From NCBI GenBank assembly GCA_025927935.1, contig JAICKM010000384.1, positions 1 to 6,711 on the forward strand: a stretch of DNA of 6,711 bases, in the 5' to 3' direction. The notes beneath the pieces are model-generated. The model saw only the letters and a program-made list of their open reading frames with translations. It was not told where the DNA came from and searched no databases. Positions 1 to 6,039 of this stretch are shown here, piece by piece. Both the position numbers and the translations under genes were made by a program. Within the stretch, counting starts at the first letter, position 1, and every line of letters begins with the position of its first letter. The stretch is from Chloroflexia bacterium (GTDB taxonomy: Bacteria; Chloroflexota; Chloroflexia; QHBQ01; JADMIH01).

Positions 1-628
1 CGCGCCCCAGCACCACGCAATACTCCATGGCCCGTTGTTCCGTGGCGATGCGTTCCGCCGCGGGCTCCAGCCCCAGCGCGGCCTGCACCGCCCCCGGCAC
101 GGCGCGCAACGCGGCCAGGTCGCCGTCGTCCTGGCCCAGCGCCGCCGACAGCGCGGCCACGGCCAGCAGTTCAGCGGTATAGGTCTTGGTGGCCGCCACC
201 GCTTTTTCTTGCCCGGCATGCACATCCAGCGTGAACTCGGCGGCCTGGGCCAGCGGCGAGTTGACATCGTTGGTCAGCGCCAGCGTCACCGTGCCCTGGC
301 GGCGGCCCTCGGCGATCACCCCGGTGACATCGGGCGATTGGCCCGACTGCGAAATGCCGATCACCAGCGCGTGTTGCAGCCGCGGCGACTCGGCGTACAT
401 GGTGAACAGCGACGGCGCGGCCAGGGCCACCGGCAGGCGGTTGCGCGCGCCCCACACATACTGCGCGTACACGCCGGCGTGGTCCGAGGTGCCGCGCGCT
501 GCCAGGAACACATAGTCGATGTCGTGCGCGCGGATCGCGTCGGCAATGCGGTGGACCGAGTCCATCTGCGTGTCCAACCAGCGTTGCAAGACGGCCGGCT
601 GCTCCAAAATCTCGTCGCGCAGTCCCAT
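1..628 (-). CDS. SIS-domain glucosamine-6-phosphate deaminase/isomerase, NagB-II type (3' end beyond window)
   Basis: Likely converts glucosamine-6-phosphate to fructose-6-phosphate and ammonia in the cytoplasm, the last step of GlcNAc catabolism. The visible 209 residues carry the SIS sugar-isomerase hallmarks: ARGTSDHAG at residues 44-52, the phosphate-binding loop SQSGQSPD at 93-100, and HAGQEKAVAATK at 137-148, aligning with the GlmS isomerase-domain pattern. The start is ATG at 628, behind a strong GAGGAG site 12 nt after the nagA stop, so there is no room for a GlmS glutaminase domain. SQSG followed by QSPD, and an N-terminus with EILEQP, resemble the NagB-II group rather than GlmS (SQSGETADT type) or MurQ. 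The reading frame stays open to position 1, so the second SIS domain and stop codon lie outside the window. Alternatives are an AgaS-type galactosamine-6-phosphate isomerase/deaminase or a FrlB-type deglycase; the nagA neighbour favours NagB-II. Confidence 0.87.
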   Translation of the reverse strand, partial: MGLRDEILEQPAVLQRWLDTQMDSVHRIADAIRAHDIDYVFLAARGTSDHAGVYAQYVWGARNRLPVALAAPSLFTMYAESPRLQHALVIGISQSGQSPDVTGVIAEGRRQGTVTLALTNDVNSPLAQAAEFTLDVHAGQEKAVAATKTYTAELLAVAALSAALGQDDGDLAALRAVPGAVQAALGLEPAAERIATEQRAMEYCVVLGR

Positions 629-634
629 GGCGTG

Positions 635-640
635 CTCCTC
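635..640 (-). promoter_or_regulatory. Ribosome binding site of the SIS-domain gene
   Basis: GAGGAG on the minus strand, 6 nt before the ATG at 628 and directly after the nagA stop codon (641-643). It fixes the start of the SIS gene and shows that this gene begins without an N-terminal glutaminase domain. Confidence 0.8.
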
Positions 641-1825
641 CTATGTCCGCGCCGCCGTGGCGACGGGCGCTTCCGCGGTGGCCGTATACACAACCTCTCC
701 GGCGATCACCGTAGCCTGCACCTGGAGATCCGCGGTCAGCAACACCAGGTCGGCGGCGTAGCCGGGCGCGACCTGCCCGCGCTCCCCTTGCAGGCCCAGG
801 ACCGCCGCCGGCACCGTCGTTACCGCCGCGAGCGCCGCTTCCAGCGGGCAGCCGGTGAAGGCGATCAGGTTGCGCACCGCCTCGTCCAGGCTGAGCACGC
901 TCCCGGCCAGGCGGCCATCGGCCAGCCGGGCGCTGCGGCCATCGACGATGACTTCCCAGTCGCCCAGGCGATACTGTCCCGGCGGCATGCCCAGGGCGCC
1001 CATGGCGTCCGTGACCAGGTTGAACCGGGCGGGGCCTTTGGCCTGCCAGGCCAGGGCCACCGTCGCCGGGTGCAGGTGGATACCGTCCACGATCAGGCCG
1101 GTGGTCCGCGCGGGGTCGGCCAGCAGCGCGCCCGACAGCCCCGGCGCGCGGTGGTCGAGCGGCGGCATGGCGTTGAAGAGGTGCGTGCCGTAGGTGATGC
1201 CCGCGGCAAACCCGGCCTGCGCCTCTTCCGCGGTCGCCATCGAGTGCCCCGCGCTGACCACGACGCCCCGCGCGACCAGAGCCTGGACCACGGCCAGGGC
1301 GCCCGGCAGTTCGGGCGCCAGCGTGACCAGGCGCACCCCGCGCTCCGGCGCCCAATCGGCCACCGCCGCGAGATCGGGGAGGCGCAGATGCGCCGGGTTG
1401 TGCGCGCCGCGCTTGGCCGGGTTGAGGAACGGCCCCTCCAGGTGCAGGCCGAGTGCCGCCGCCCCGCGATACCCGGCGGGCGGTCCCTGGCCCACCACGG
1501 CCTGCGCGGCGGCCACCGTCTCCAGCGGCGAAGTAATAACCGTGGGCAGAAAAGCCGTCACCCCGTAGCGCGGCAGCCCGGCGCCCACGGCCCAGATCGT
1601 CGCGGGGTCGGCGGTGAAATCATGGCCGAACGCCCCGTTGATCTGCAAATCGATGAAGCCAGGCGCCAGCAGCAACCCGGTCGCGTCGATTACCGTCGCG
1701 CCGAGCGGGCAGGCGATCCGCGCGGCGGGGCCGGCCGCCACAATGCGGTCGCCGTCGATCAGCACGGCCCCCTCGGCGATCAGTTCGCCGGGCGTCAGGA
1801 TCGTGGCGTGATGAATGTAAAGCAT
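641..1825 (-). CDS. nagA: N-acetylglucosamine-6-phosphate deacetylase
   Basis: Hydrolyses GlcNAc-6-phosphate to glucosamine-6-phosphate and acetate in the cytoplasm. The 394-residue product is of normal length for NagA and has the amidohydrolase layout: an N-terminal beta segment, [13 protein letters not shown] at 55-67, LHLEGPFLN at 127-135 (metal ligand E130), SAGHS at 191-195 (H194), [16 protein letters not shown] at 214-229 (H215; substrate-contacting H225/R226), DGIHLH at 247-252 (H250) and the catalytic aspartate in VTDAMG (D273). The usual HxH after beta-strand 1 is replaced by Q61-x-N63, as in the E. coli enzyme, which implies a single-metal site. The start is ATG at 1825, preceded by AGAGGT at 6-nt spacing. 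An in-frame extension up to 1903 would overlap the upstream gene's coding end and encodes an unrelated-looking peptide, so it was rejected. It lies 10 nt after the solute-binding-like gene and 12 nt before the SIS gene, so it is very probably co-transcribed with both. Confidence 0.95.
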   Translation of the reverse strand: MLYIHHATILTPGELIAEGAVLIDGDRIVAAGPAARIACPLGATVIDATGLLLAPGFIDLQINGAFGHDFTADPATIWAVGAGLPRYGVTAFLPTVITSPLETVAAAQAVVGQGPPAGYRGAAALGLHLEGPFLNPAKRGAHNPAHLRLPDLAAVADWAPERGVRLVTLAPELPGALAVVQALVARGVVVSAGHSMATAEEAQAGFAAGITYGTHLFNAMPPLDHRAPGLSGALLADPARTTGLIVDGIHLHPATVALAWQAKGPARFNLVTDAMGALGMPPGQYRLGDWEVIVDGRSARLADGRLAGSVLSLDEAVRNLIAFTGCPLEAALAAVTTVPAAVLGLQGERGQVAPGYAADLVLLTADLQVQATVIAGEVVYTATAEAPVATAART

Positions 1826-1831
1826 ACGCGT

Positions 1832-1837
1832 ACCTCT
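1832..1837 (-). promoter_or_regulatory. Ribosome binding site of nagA
   Basis: AGAGGT on the minus strand, 6 nt before the ATG at 1825. It overlaps the TAG stop (1836-1838) of the preceding gene, an arrangement that suggests translational coupling. It supports the downstream start over the longer in-frame extension. Confidence 0.75.
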
Positions 1838-3029
1838 AGCCCTGAGCCAGCAACTGGTCCAGGCGCTGCGCCAGCGGGTCGAGATGCTTGCGCAATACAG
1901 CATCGATATTTTGGCCGGGACTCGCCAGCGTCTCGGACCACAGCGAACTCAACGCGGCCACCAGCCGGTATTCCAGCATACCCCACGAGCGGATCACGGG
2001 GAACGAGCGGCCGGTGCGCACCCCTTCGCGTGTTAGCCGCCAGAACGGGTTCCCAGCAAACGGCTCCGCGTCCAGAGCGTCGAGTGTGGCCGGCAACAGG
2101 CCGATCTCCCGGCTATAGGCGACGATGGCCGGGGTGCGGGTGAGGAAACGGACCAGTTGCACGGCCGCGTCATAGTCGCGGCTGTGCTTCCAGATCACCA
2201 GGTGCGAACCGCCGACAAACGACGGGCCGGGCGGTAACGCCGCGGCGAGTTGCTCGGCCAGATCCGGGCTGCCCTGGTCGGGCGCCCTCTGAAACAGCCA
2301 CGACCCGCTGATCGTCATTGCAGCATCGGGGTTCTGCAAAAACACGGTGTCCGGTTGCGTGCCGCTGAGCCGGCGCACGCTGGGCGCCAGGTAGCGGCCC
2401 AGCGCGTAGTAAGCCCGCAGCCCGGCGCGCCCCGCCGTCTGGTTGATAAGCGTGCGCTTGCCGTCGGGCGTGACAAAGGCGCCGCCCGCGCCCCAGACCC
2501 AGCTTGCCACGTTGAGCAGCGTCGTATGCGTCGATCCGGTGGGCACGGTCCAGGGCACGGTGACTCCCGCCGCCTGCAACTGCCCCAGCGTGCGATCCAA
2601 CTGATCGGCAGTGCCGAAGGCGCTCTGCACGTCGATCCCGTGCGCGGCCAGCAGATCGCGCCGGTAGAACAGCAGGCGCGCACCCACCATCCAGGGGATG
2701 GCCCAGGTTTCCGGTCGCCCGGCCATGTGGCAGCCCCGCCATGCGGACAACATAAACGCCTCGGCGCCGCCCAGTTCGGCGATGGCATCCTCACTAAACG
2801 GCTGCAAGGCATTCATGGCGATCAGATCGCCCAGCCAGGTGCTGCCGATCTCGGACACGTCCGATCCACTGCCCTGTAGCGCGCTCTGAAACAAAGTATT
2901 CCAGCCGGAATCCCAGGAGAGCAGCCGGGTCCGCACCCGGATGCCGTGTTCGGCTTCAAATTGATCGAGTAACGGCTGCATCGGCGCGGCGGTCTCGTTC
3001 ATCAGCGAGAGTTCAAGTTCATCAGGCAT
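1836..3029 (-). CDS. ABC sugar-binding-protein homologue (SBP_bac type) lacking a signal peptide
   Basis: A 397-residue protein that reads like a mature carbohydrate-binding protein of ABC importers, about the usual mature length. Family-like features: an N-terminal beta strand LELSLMNE (5-12) followed by helix [13 protein letters not shown] (18-30), the hinge segment [16 protein letters not shown] (57-72), [17 protein letters not shown] (111-127), the second-lobe strand [11 protein letters not shown] (236-246), [13 protein letters not shown] (271-283), and a C-terminal helix ending [12 protein letters not shown]. Aromatic residues likely to stack on sugar include W43, W65, W113 and W177. The chosen start is ATG at 3029, where the mature fold begins at once, with weak ribosome-binding candidates (GGGG at 5 nt, GGAG at 12 nt). 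No hydrophobic segment or lipobox cysteine precedes it. The frame is open further upstream to a TTG at 3158, but the added 43 residues are arginine-rich and do not form a signal peptide. Known family role: periplasmic or lipoprotein capture of sugars for an ABC permease. Without export it might instead act as a cytoplasmic sugar-binding or sensory protein (inference). Confidence 0.85.
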   Translation of the reverse strand: MPDELELSLMNETAAPMQPLLDQFEAEHGIRVRTRLLSWDSGWNTLFQSALQGSGSDVSEIGSTWLGDLIAMNALQPFSEDAIAELGGAEAFMLSAWRGCHMAGRPETWAIPWMVGARLLFYRRDLLAAHGIDVQSAFGTADQLDRTLGQLQAAGVTVPWTVPTGSTHTTLLNVASWVWGAGGAFVTPDGKRTLINQTAGRAGLRAYYALGRYLAPSVRRLSGTQPDTVFLQNPDAAMTISGSWLFQRAPDQGSPDLAEQLAAALPPGPSFVGGSHLVIWKHSRDYDAAVQLVRFLTRTPAIVAYSREIGLLPATLDALDAEPFAGNPFWRLTREGVRTGRSFPVIRSWGMLEYRLVAALSSLWSETLASPGQNIDAVLRKHLDPLAQRLDQLLAQG

Positions 3030-3265
3030 GTTGGCCCCAATCTCCGGTTCCCCGCGCAACTTCCAGCCGCGTCCTGGGTGTAGCTGCGCGAGTGTTCGCG
3101 CAGCGGTGCATAGCACATCGCGCCGTACTCGTTGCTCTTTAGCAAGTCTCGCCCTCAATAAGTGGTTGGAAGCGGCCCTAGACGCACCACACTGTCGCGC
3201 CGGCTACAGGGAGTGACGTATGCTATTCTCTACAACGTTCCCCAGGCCCAGACAGTAACCCTCGA
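3030..3265 (-). other. 236-nt intergenic leader between GH3 and the solute-binding-like gene
   Basis: The largest non-coding gap in the window; other gaps are 10-79 nt. It contains the 9-bp hairpin at 3083-3104, a smaller 5-bp hairpin (3132-3145, TTGCT/AGCAA around four bases), and a patch near 3215-3240 that is visibly more AT-rich than its surroundings. The size suggests that the downstream three genes may have their own promoter or regulatory leader, but no convincing -35/-10 pair could be assigned. Part of it (3030-3158) is open in frame with the downstream gene from a TTG codon, but the peptide looks non-coding. Confidence 0.5.
3083..3104. other. Perfect 9-bp inverted repeat in the leader of the solute-binding-like gene
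   Basis: GCTGCGCGA and its exact complement TCGCGCAGC are separated by four bases, giving a stable GC-rich hairpin in RNA from either strand. It lies about 54-75 nt before the ATG at 3029. No run of T follows on either strand, so it is not a standard intrinsic terminator. It could be an operator, an mRNA-stabilising or attenuating leader structure, or chance in GC-rich DNA. Confidence 0.5.
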
Positions 3266-4897
3266 TCAGGCCATGTCAACCATCACGCCGTGGCCGAGGG
3301 GGTAGAGGCCGGGGATGGACACGGGCAGGCGGCCGCCAACAGGCCGCGCGCCCCATAGAACGTCGCTGAGCGCCTCCATCGAGGATTCAAGCAGGCTATA
3401 GGTACACAAGTAGGTCGGCGCACTCGGATAGGCCGCCAGATCGTAGGGCAGGCGCAGCGCGACCGTCACCACCGGCGTCCCACTATCCAGCACCGCCTGG
3501 ACCAGCGCCGCCTGCCCGGCGTGCGCGGTCGCGTTGATCGTGCCGATCACCACCAGGTCGTACTGCCGTAGCTGGTCGCGTAGCGCGGCCACGTCCGCAT
3601 CGGTCGGGTTAAGCGGCACGATAAACTCGTTCACCGCGCCATGCCGGCGGCGCAGCGCCGCGGCCAGGCTAGGCGTAACATAGGATGAAGTATCGGCTGG
3701 CGTGAGATCGGCGGGTTGCGGCACGACCGCCGCCAGCCGCGCATCCGGCTCTAGCCGTAAGGGCAGCCGCCGGGCGTCGTCGCGCACCAGCGTCACCGCG
3801 CGGACCGCCACCTCCAGCGCCAGGGCGCGGTGCGCGGCGCAATCGACCACATCCAGCGACGGCTGCGGCTGCGCACTCACCCACTGTTTGAGGTCGAGCA
3901 CGCGCCCGGCAGAGGCCAGAGTCGCTTCGCGCGGCAGCAGGCCCCGCGCGATGGCCTGGCGCAGCCCGGCGGATACCGTTTCCTGGTCTTCGACCACCGA
4001 GTTGAGGATCAGCAGGTCCACACCCGCCGCCACGGCGGCAATCGCGTCGATCACCAGGCCCGCGCCCTGCTGGATGGCCCGCATATCGAGCGCATCGCTG
4101 ATGATTACGCCGTTGAAGCCGAGTTGCTCACGCAGTATCCCGCGCAGGATCGCCGGTGAGAGCGTGGCCGGGAGGTCCGGGGCGCCGTCGATGGCCGGCA
4201 GCGCGATATGGGCGGTCATCACCAGCCGGGCGCCCGCCGCGATGCCCGCCGCGAACGGCGGTAGTTCGATGCGCTGCAAGCGGGCCGCGTCATGCTGCAC
4301 CACCGGCAGCCCATGATGTGAATCGCCGCTCGTGTCGCCGTGGCCGGGGAAGTGCTTCAGCGTGGCCGCCACCCCGGCGTCTTGCAGGCCCATGACCAGC
4401 GCCGCCGCCAGGGCGGCCACGGCAGCCGGATCTTCGCCGAAGGAGCGCGTGCCCACCACCGGGTTCTGCGGGTTGTTGTTCACATCGCACACCGGCGCGT
4501 AGTTTACGTTCACGCCCTGCGCCGCCAGTTCCTGGCCGAGCGCGAAGCCGATCTGCCGGGCCAGGTCGGGCGCGCCCGTCGCGCCCAGCGCCATGTTGCC
4601 GGGAAACGCCGTGGTCCCGGCCAGGGCCATCAAGGTGCCCCCCTCCTGGTCCGCGCCGATGAGCAAGGGCGGCTGCCCAGTCGCCGTCGCCGCCGTTTGC
4701 AGCGCGGCGGTGAGGGCGCGCACCTGGGCCGGACTCTCGACGTTCAGCGAGCGAAACAGCGTGACGCCGCCGAGGTGCTGCCCCTGTAATAGCGCCAGGA
4801 TCTCCGCGGACGGTTCGTACCCGGCAAAAGCGGCCATGAGTTTCTGGCCCGCCGCCTGGTCCAGTGTGAGTTGCGATGTGCCCGCCCCCTGATTCAT
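3266..4897 (-). CDS. Glycoside hydrolase family 3, NagZ-like beta-N-acetylhexosaminidase (cytoplasmic, two-domain)
   Basis: Probably releases terminal beta-linked GlcNAc from imported chitooligosaccharides or GlcNAc-anhydroMurNAc. The 543-residue product has a GH3 N-terminal TIM barrel (about 12-340) and a C-terminal alpha/beta domain (about 360-530), so it is longer than single-domain E. coli NagZ (about 340) and nearer the two-domain Bacillus type. Motifs: LGGVTLF (42-48), DQEGG (83-87), the substrate-binding VGTRSFGED (148-156), KHFPGHGDT (181-189), and the loop with the Asp/His dyad D192-S-H194 used as general acid/base in NagZ enzymes. The nucleophile is probably D268 in ISDALDM. The consensus arginine after DQEGG is threonine here (T88). 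There is no signal peptide: the N-terminus is polar and reaches the barrel within about 12 residues. The start is ATG at 4897 with AGGAG 8 nt upstream, 37 nt after the kinase gene. Some actinobacterial relatives act as phosphorylases, so that activity cannot be excluded. Confidence 0.92.
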   Translation of the reverse strand: MNQGAGTSQLTLDQAAGQKLMAAFAGYEPSAEILALLQGQHLGGVTLFRSLNVESPAQVRALTAALQTAATATGQPPLLIGADQEGGTLMALAGTTAFPGNMALGATGAPDLARQIGFALGQELAAQGVNVNYAPVCDVNNNPQNPVVGTRSFGEDPAAVAALAAALVMGLQDAGVAATLKHFPGHGDTSGDSHHGLPVVQHDAARLQRIELPPFAAGIAAGARLVMTAHIALPAIDGAPDLPATLSPAILRGILREQLGFNGVIISDALDMRAIQQGAGLVIDAIAAVAAGVDLLILNSVVEDQETVSAGLRQAIARGLLPREATLASAGRVLDLKQWVSAQPQPSLDVVDCAAHRALALEVAVRAVTLVRDDARRLPLRLEPDARLAAVVPQPADLTPADTSSYVTPSLAAALRRRHGAVNEFIVPLNPTDADVAALRDQLRQYDLVVIGTINATAHAGQAALVQAVLDSGTPVVTVALRLPYDLAAYPSAPTYLCTYSLLESSMEALSDVLWGARPVGGRLPVSIPGLYPLGHGVMVDMA

Positions 4898-4905
4898 CCG
4901 ATAAA

Positions 4906-4910
4906 CTCCT
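4906..4910 (-). promoter_or_regulatory. Ribosome binding site of the GH3 gene
   Basis: AGGAG on the minus strand, 8 nt before the ATG at 4897, within the 37-nt gap after the ROK kinase. It supports the chosen start and hence the absence of a signal peptide. Confidence 0.75.
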
Positions 4911-4934
4911 ATCCGTGCAATGCGTTGTGAGGGG

Positions 4935-5960
4935 TCACGCCCCGCCTGCGGGATTGGCGACCGGAGCAGCCGGGCCGCGGCCCAACCCCACGCTCGCCAG
5001 GCTCACCGCGCCCCAGGTCCCGGCGTCGTAGTCCGCGGGTAGGAGGTGGAACCTCTGCGCGGGCAACATTTCCGCGGCCAGGGCCGAGTCGGAGCGCATC
5101 CGAGCCAACTCCGCCAGGATGGGTTGCAGAAACCCGTCCCCGGCCCGCGCCACACCCCCGCCCAGGACTACACGCTCGACATCATAGGCCATGATCAACT
5201 GCTGCAACGCCTGGGCCAGCCGGCGGCCCACCTGCCCGGTGATCTCCTGAGCCACGGCATCCCCTGCGGCTGCGGCCTGGTACACCGCAGCCGCCGTCAG
5301 CGGCTGGGCGGCGCGCAAGGCCGTAGCCGCGCCCGCTGCCACCGCCTGCGCGGCGAGCCGGGCGATGGCCGGCCCCGCCGTCAGCGCCTCCAGGCAGCCC
5401 CGCGAGCCGCACCCACAACGCGGCCCGACAGGATCCATGATCATGTGCCCGATCTCGCCGGCCATGCCGTGCGCGCCGCGATGGAGCCGCCCGTTCAGGA
5501 TGATCCCCGCCGCGATGCCCGTGCCGATGCCGAGGTAGGCCAGATCCCGCACGCCCGCGTGGGCCGGGTGAGCTTGCACCCCCAGCGCGGCCACGCGCAC
5601 GTCGTTCTCCAGGAAACAGGGCATGCCCAGCGCCTCCGTAAGCATGGCGCCCACCGGCATCGCTGCCCACTTCAGGTTGACCGCATTGCGGACCACGCCC
5701 GTCTGCGGATCGACCCGGCCCGGCGTCCCCAGCCCAACGGCGGCCACTGCGTCAGGGCGTGCGCCCGCGGCGGCCATCGTCTCCCGGATCGCCGTGGCGA
5801 TTCCCGCCACCGTATTCTCCGGGCTACTCAGGTCCGTCGGGAACGTGGCACGGCCCAGCGCGACCCCCTGGGCGTCGGCCACCAGCACGGCCACCTTGGT
5901 GCCGCCCGCGTCCACGCCGACCAGCAAGTTCCGCGCATCGTCCTGTGCCATCGCCACCAT
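4935..5960 (-). CDS. ROK-family sugar kinase (probable N-acetylglucosamine kinase or glucokinase)
   Basis: ATP-dependent hexose kinase; in this cluster it most likely makes GlcNAc-6-phosphate, the substrate of NagA. The 341 residues have no N-terminal helix-turn-helix, so this is a kinase rather than a repressor. Motifs in order: phosphate-binding DAGGTK at 17-22, LGTPGRVD at 77-84, catalytic aspartate in END (118-120, D120), the glycine-rich GIGTGIAAGIILNG at 144-157, the substrate/zinc-binding GEIGH at 168-172 (E169, H172), the ROK zinc motif CGCGSRGCLE starting at C182 (ligands C182, C184, C189), and the adenosine-binding LGGG at 266-269. All expected catalytic residues are present. The start is ATG at 5960, with a G-rich stretch very close upstream; the in-frame ATG at 5951 is an equally possible start. 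The N-terminus has no export signal. Sugar specificity among ROK kinases cannot be read safely from motifs; GlcNAc is inferred from the neighbours. The last 12 residues are an Ala/Gly/Pro tail. Confidence 0.92.
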   Translation of the reverse strand: MVAMAQDDARNLLVGVDAGGTKVAVLVADAQGVALGRATFPTDLSSPENTVAGIATAIRETMAAAGARPDAVAAVGLGTPGRVDPQTGVVRNAVNLKWAAMPVGAMLTEALGMPCFLENDVRVAALGVQAHPAHAGVRDLAYLGIGTGIAAGIILNGRLHRGAHGMAGEIGHMIMDPVGPRCGCGSRGCLEALTAGPAIARLAAQAVAAGAATALRAAQPLTAAAVYQAAAAGDAVAQEITGQVGRRLAQALQQLIMAYDVERVVLGGGVARAGDGFLQPILAELARMRSDSALAAEMLPAQRFHLLPADYDAGTWGAVSLASVGLGRGPAAPVANPAGGA

Positions 5961-6039
5961 TGCCCCCGCCCGTACACAAATGCGACTATCCGTAAGGCCG
6001 CCGGCTGTAGGGGCTGGTTTCCCACCGGCCTGGAGCCGC

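Noticed and set aside
1..628. Calling the SIS protein GlmS or MurQ
   Set aside because: It has its own ribosome binding site and start with no glutaminase domain, and its loops (GTSDHAG, SQSGQSPD) match neither the SQSGET motif of GlmS nor the MurQ pattern.
1826..1903. A 26-residue upstream extension of nagA
   Set aside because: It overlaps the end of the preceding gene out of frame, and a good AGAGGT site lies directly before the ATG at 1825, where NagA homology begins.
35..2143. A 702-codon open frame on the plus strand
   Set aside because: It runs antisense across the SIS gene, nagA and the end of the solute-binding-like gene. Its translation is rich in Arg, Gln, Gly and His without recognisable motifs, as expected from the reverse complement of GC-rich coding DNA.
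3030..3158. A 43-residue N-terminal extension of the solute-binding-like protein from a TTG codon at 3158
   Set aside because: The extra residues are arginine-rich, do not form a signal peptide or a domain I recognise, and overlap the hairpin. The ATG at 3029 starts right at the first strand of the fold. It is kept only as a possibility.
3215..3260. Candidate minus-strand promoter in the AT-richer patch
   Set aside because: TAGCAT- and TTACTG-like hexamers occur, but not at suitable spacing, so no promoter call was made.
5961..6039. A possible hairpin (GCCGG at 6000-6004 with CCGGC at 6025-6029) between the two ROK genes
   Set aside because: Only five base pairs with a 20-nt loop and no T-tract; easily expected by chance in GC-rich DNA. 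No terminator or riboswitch could be supported.
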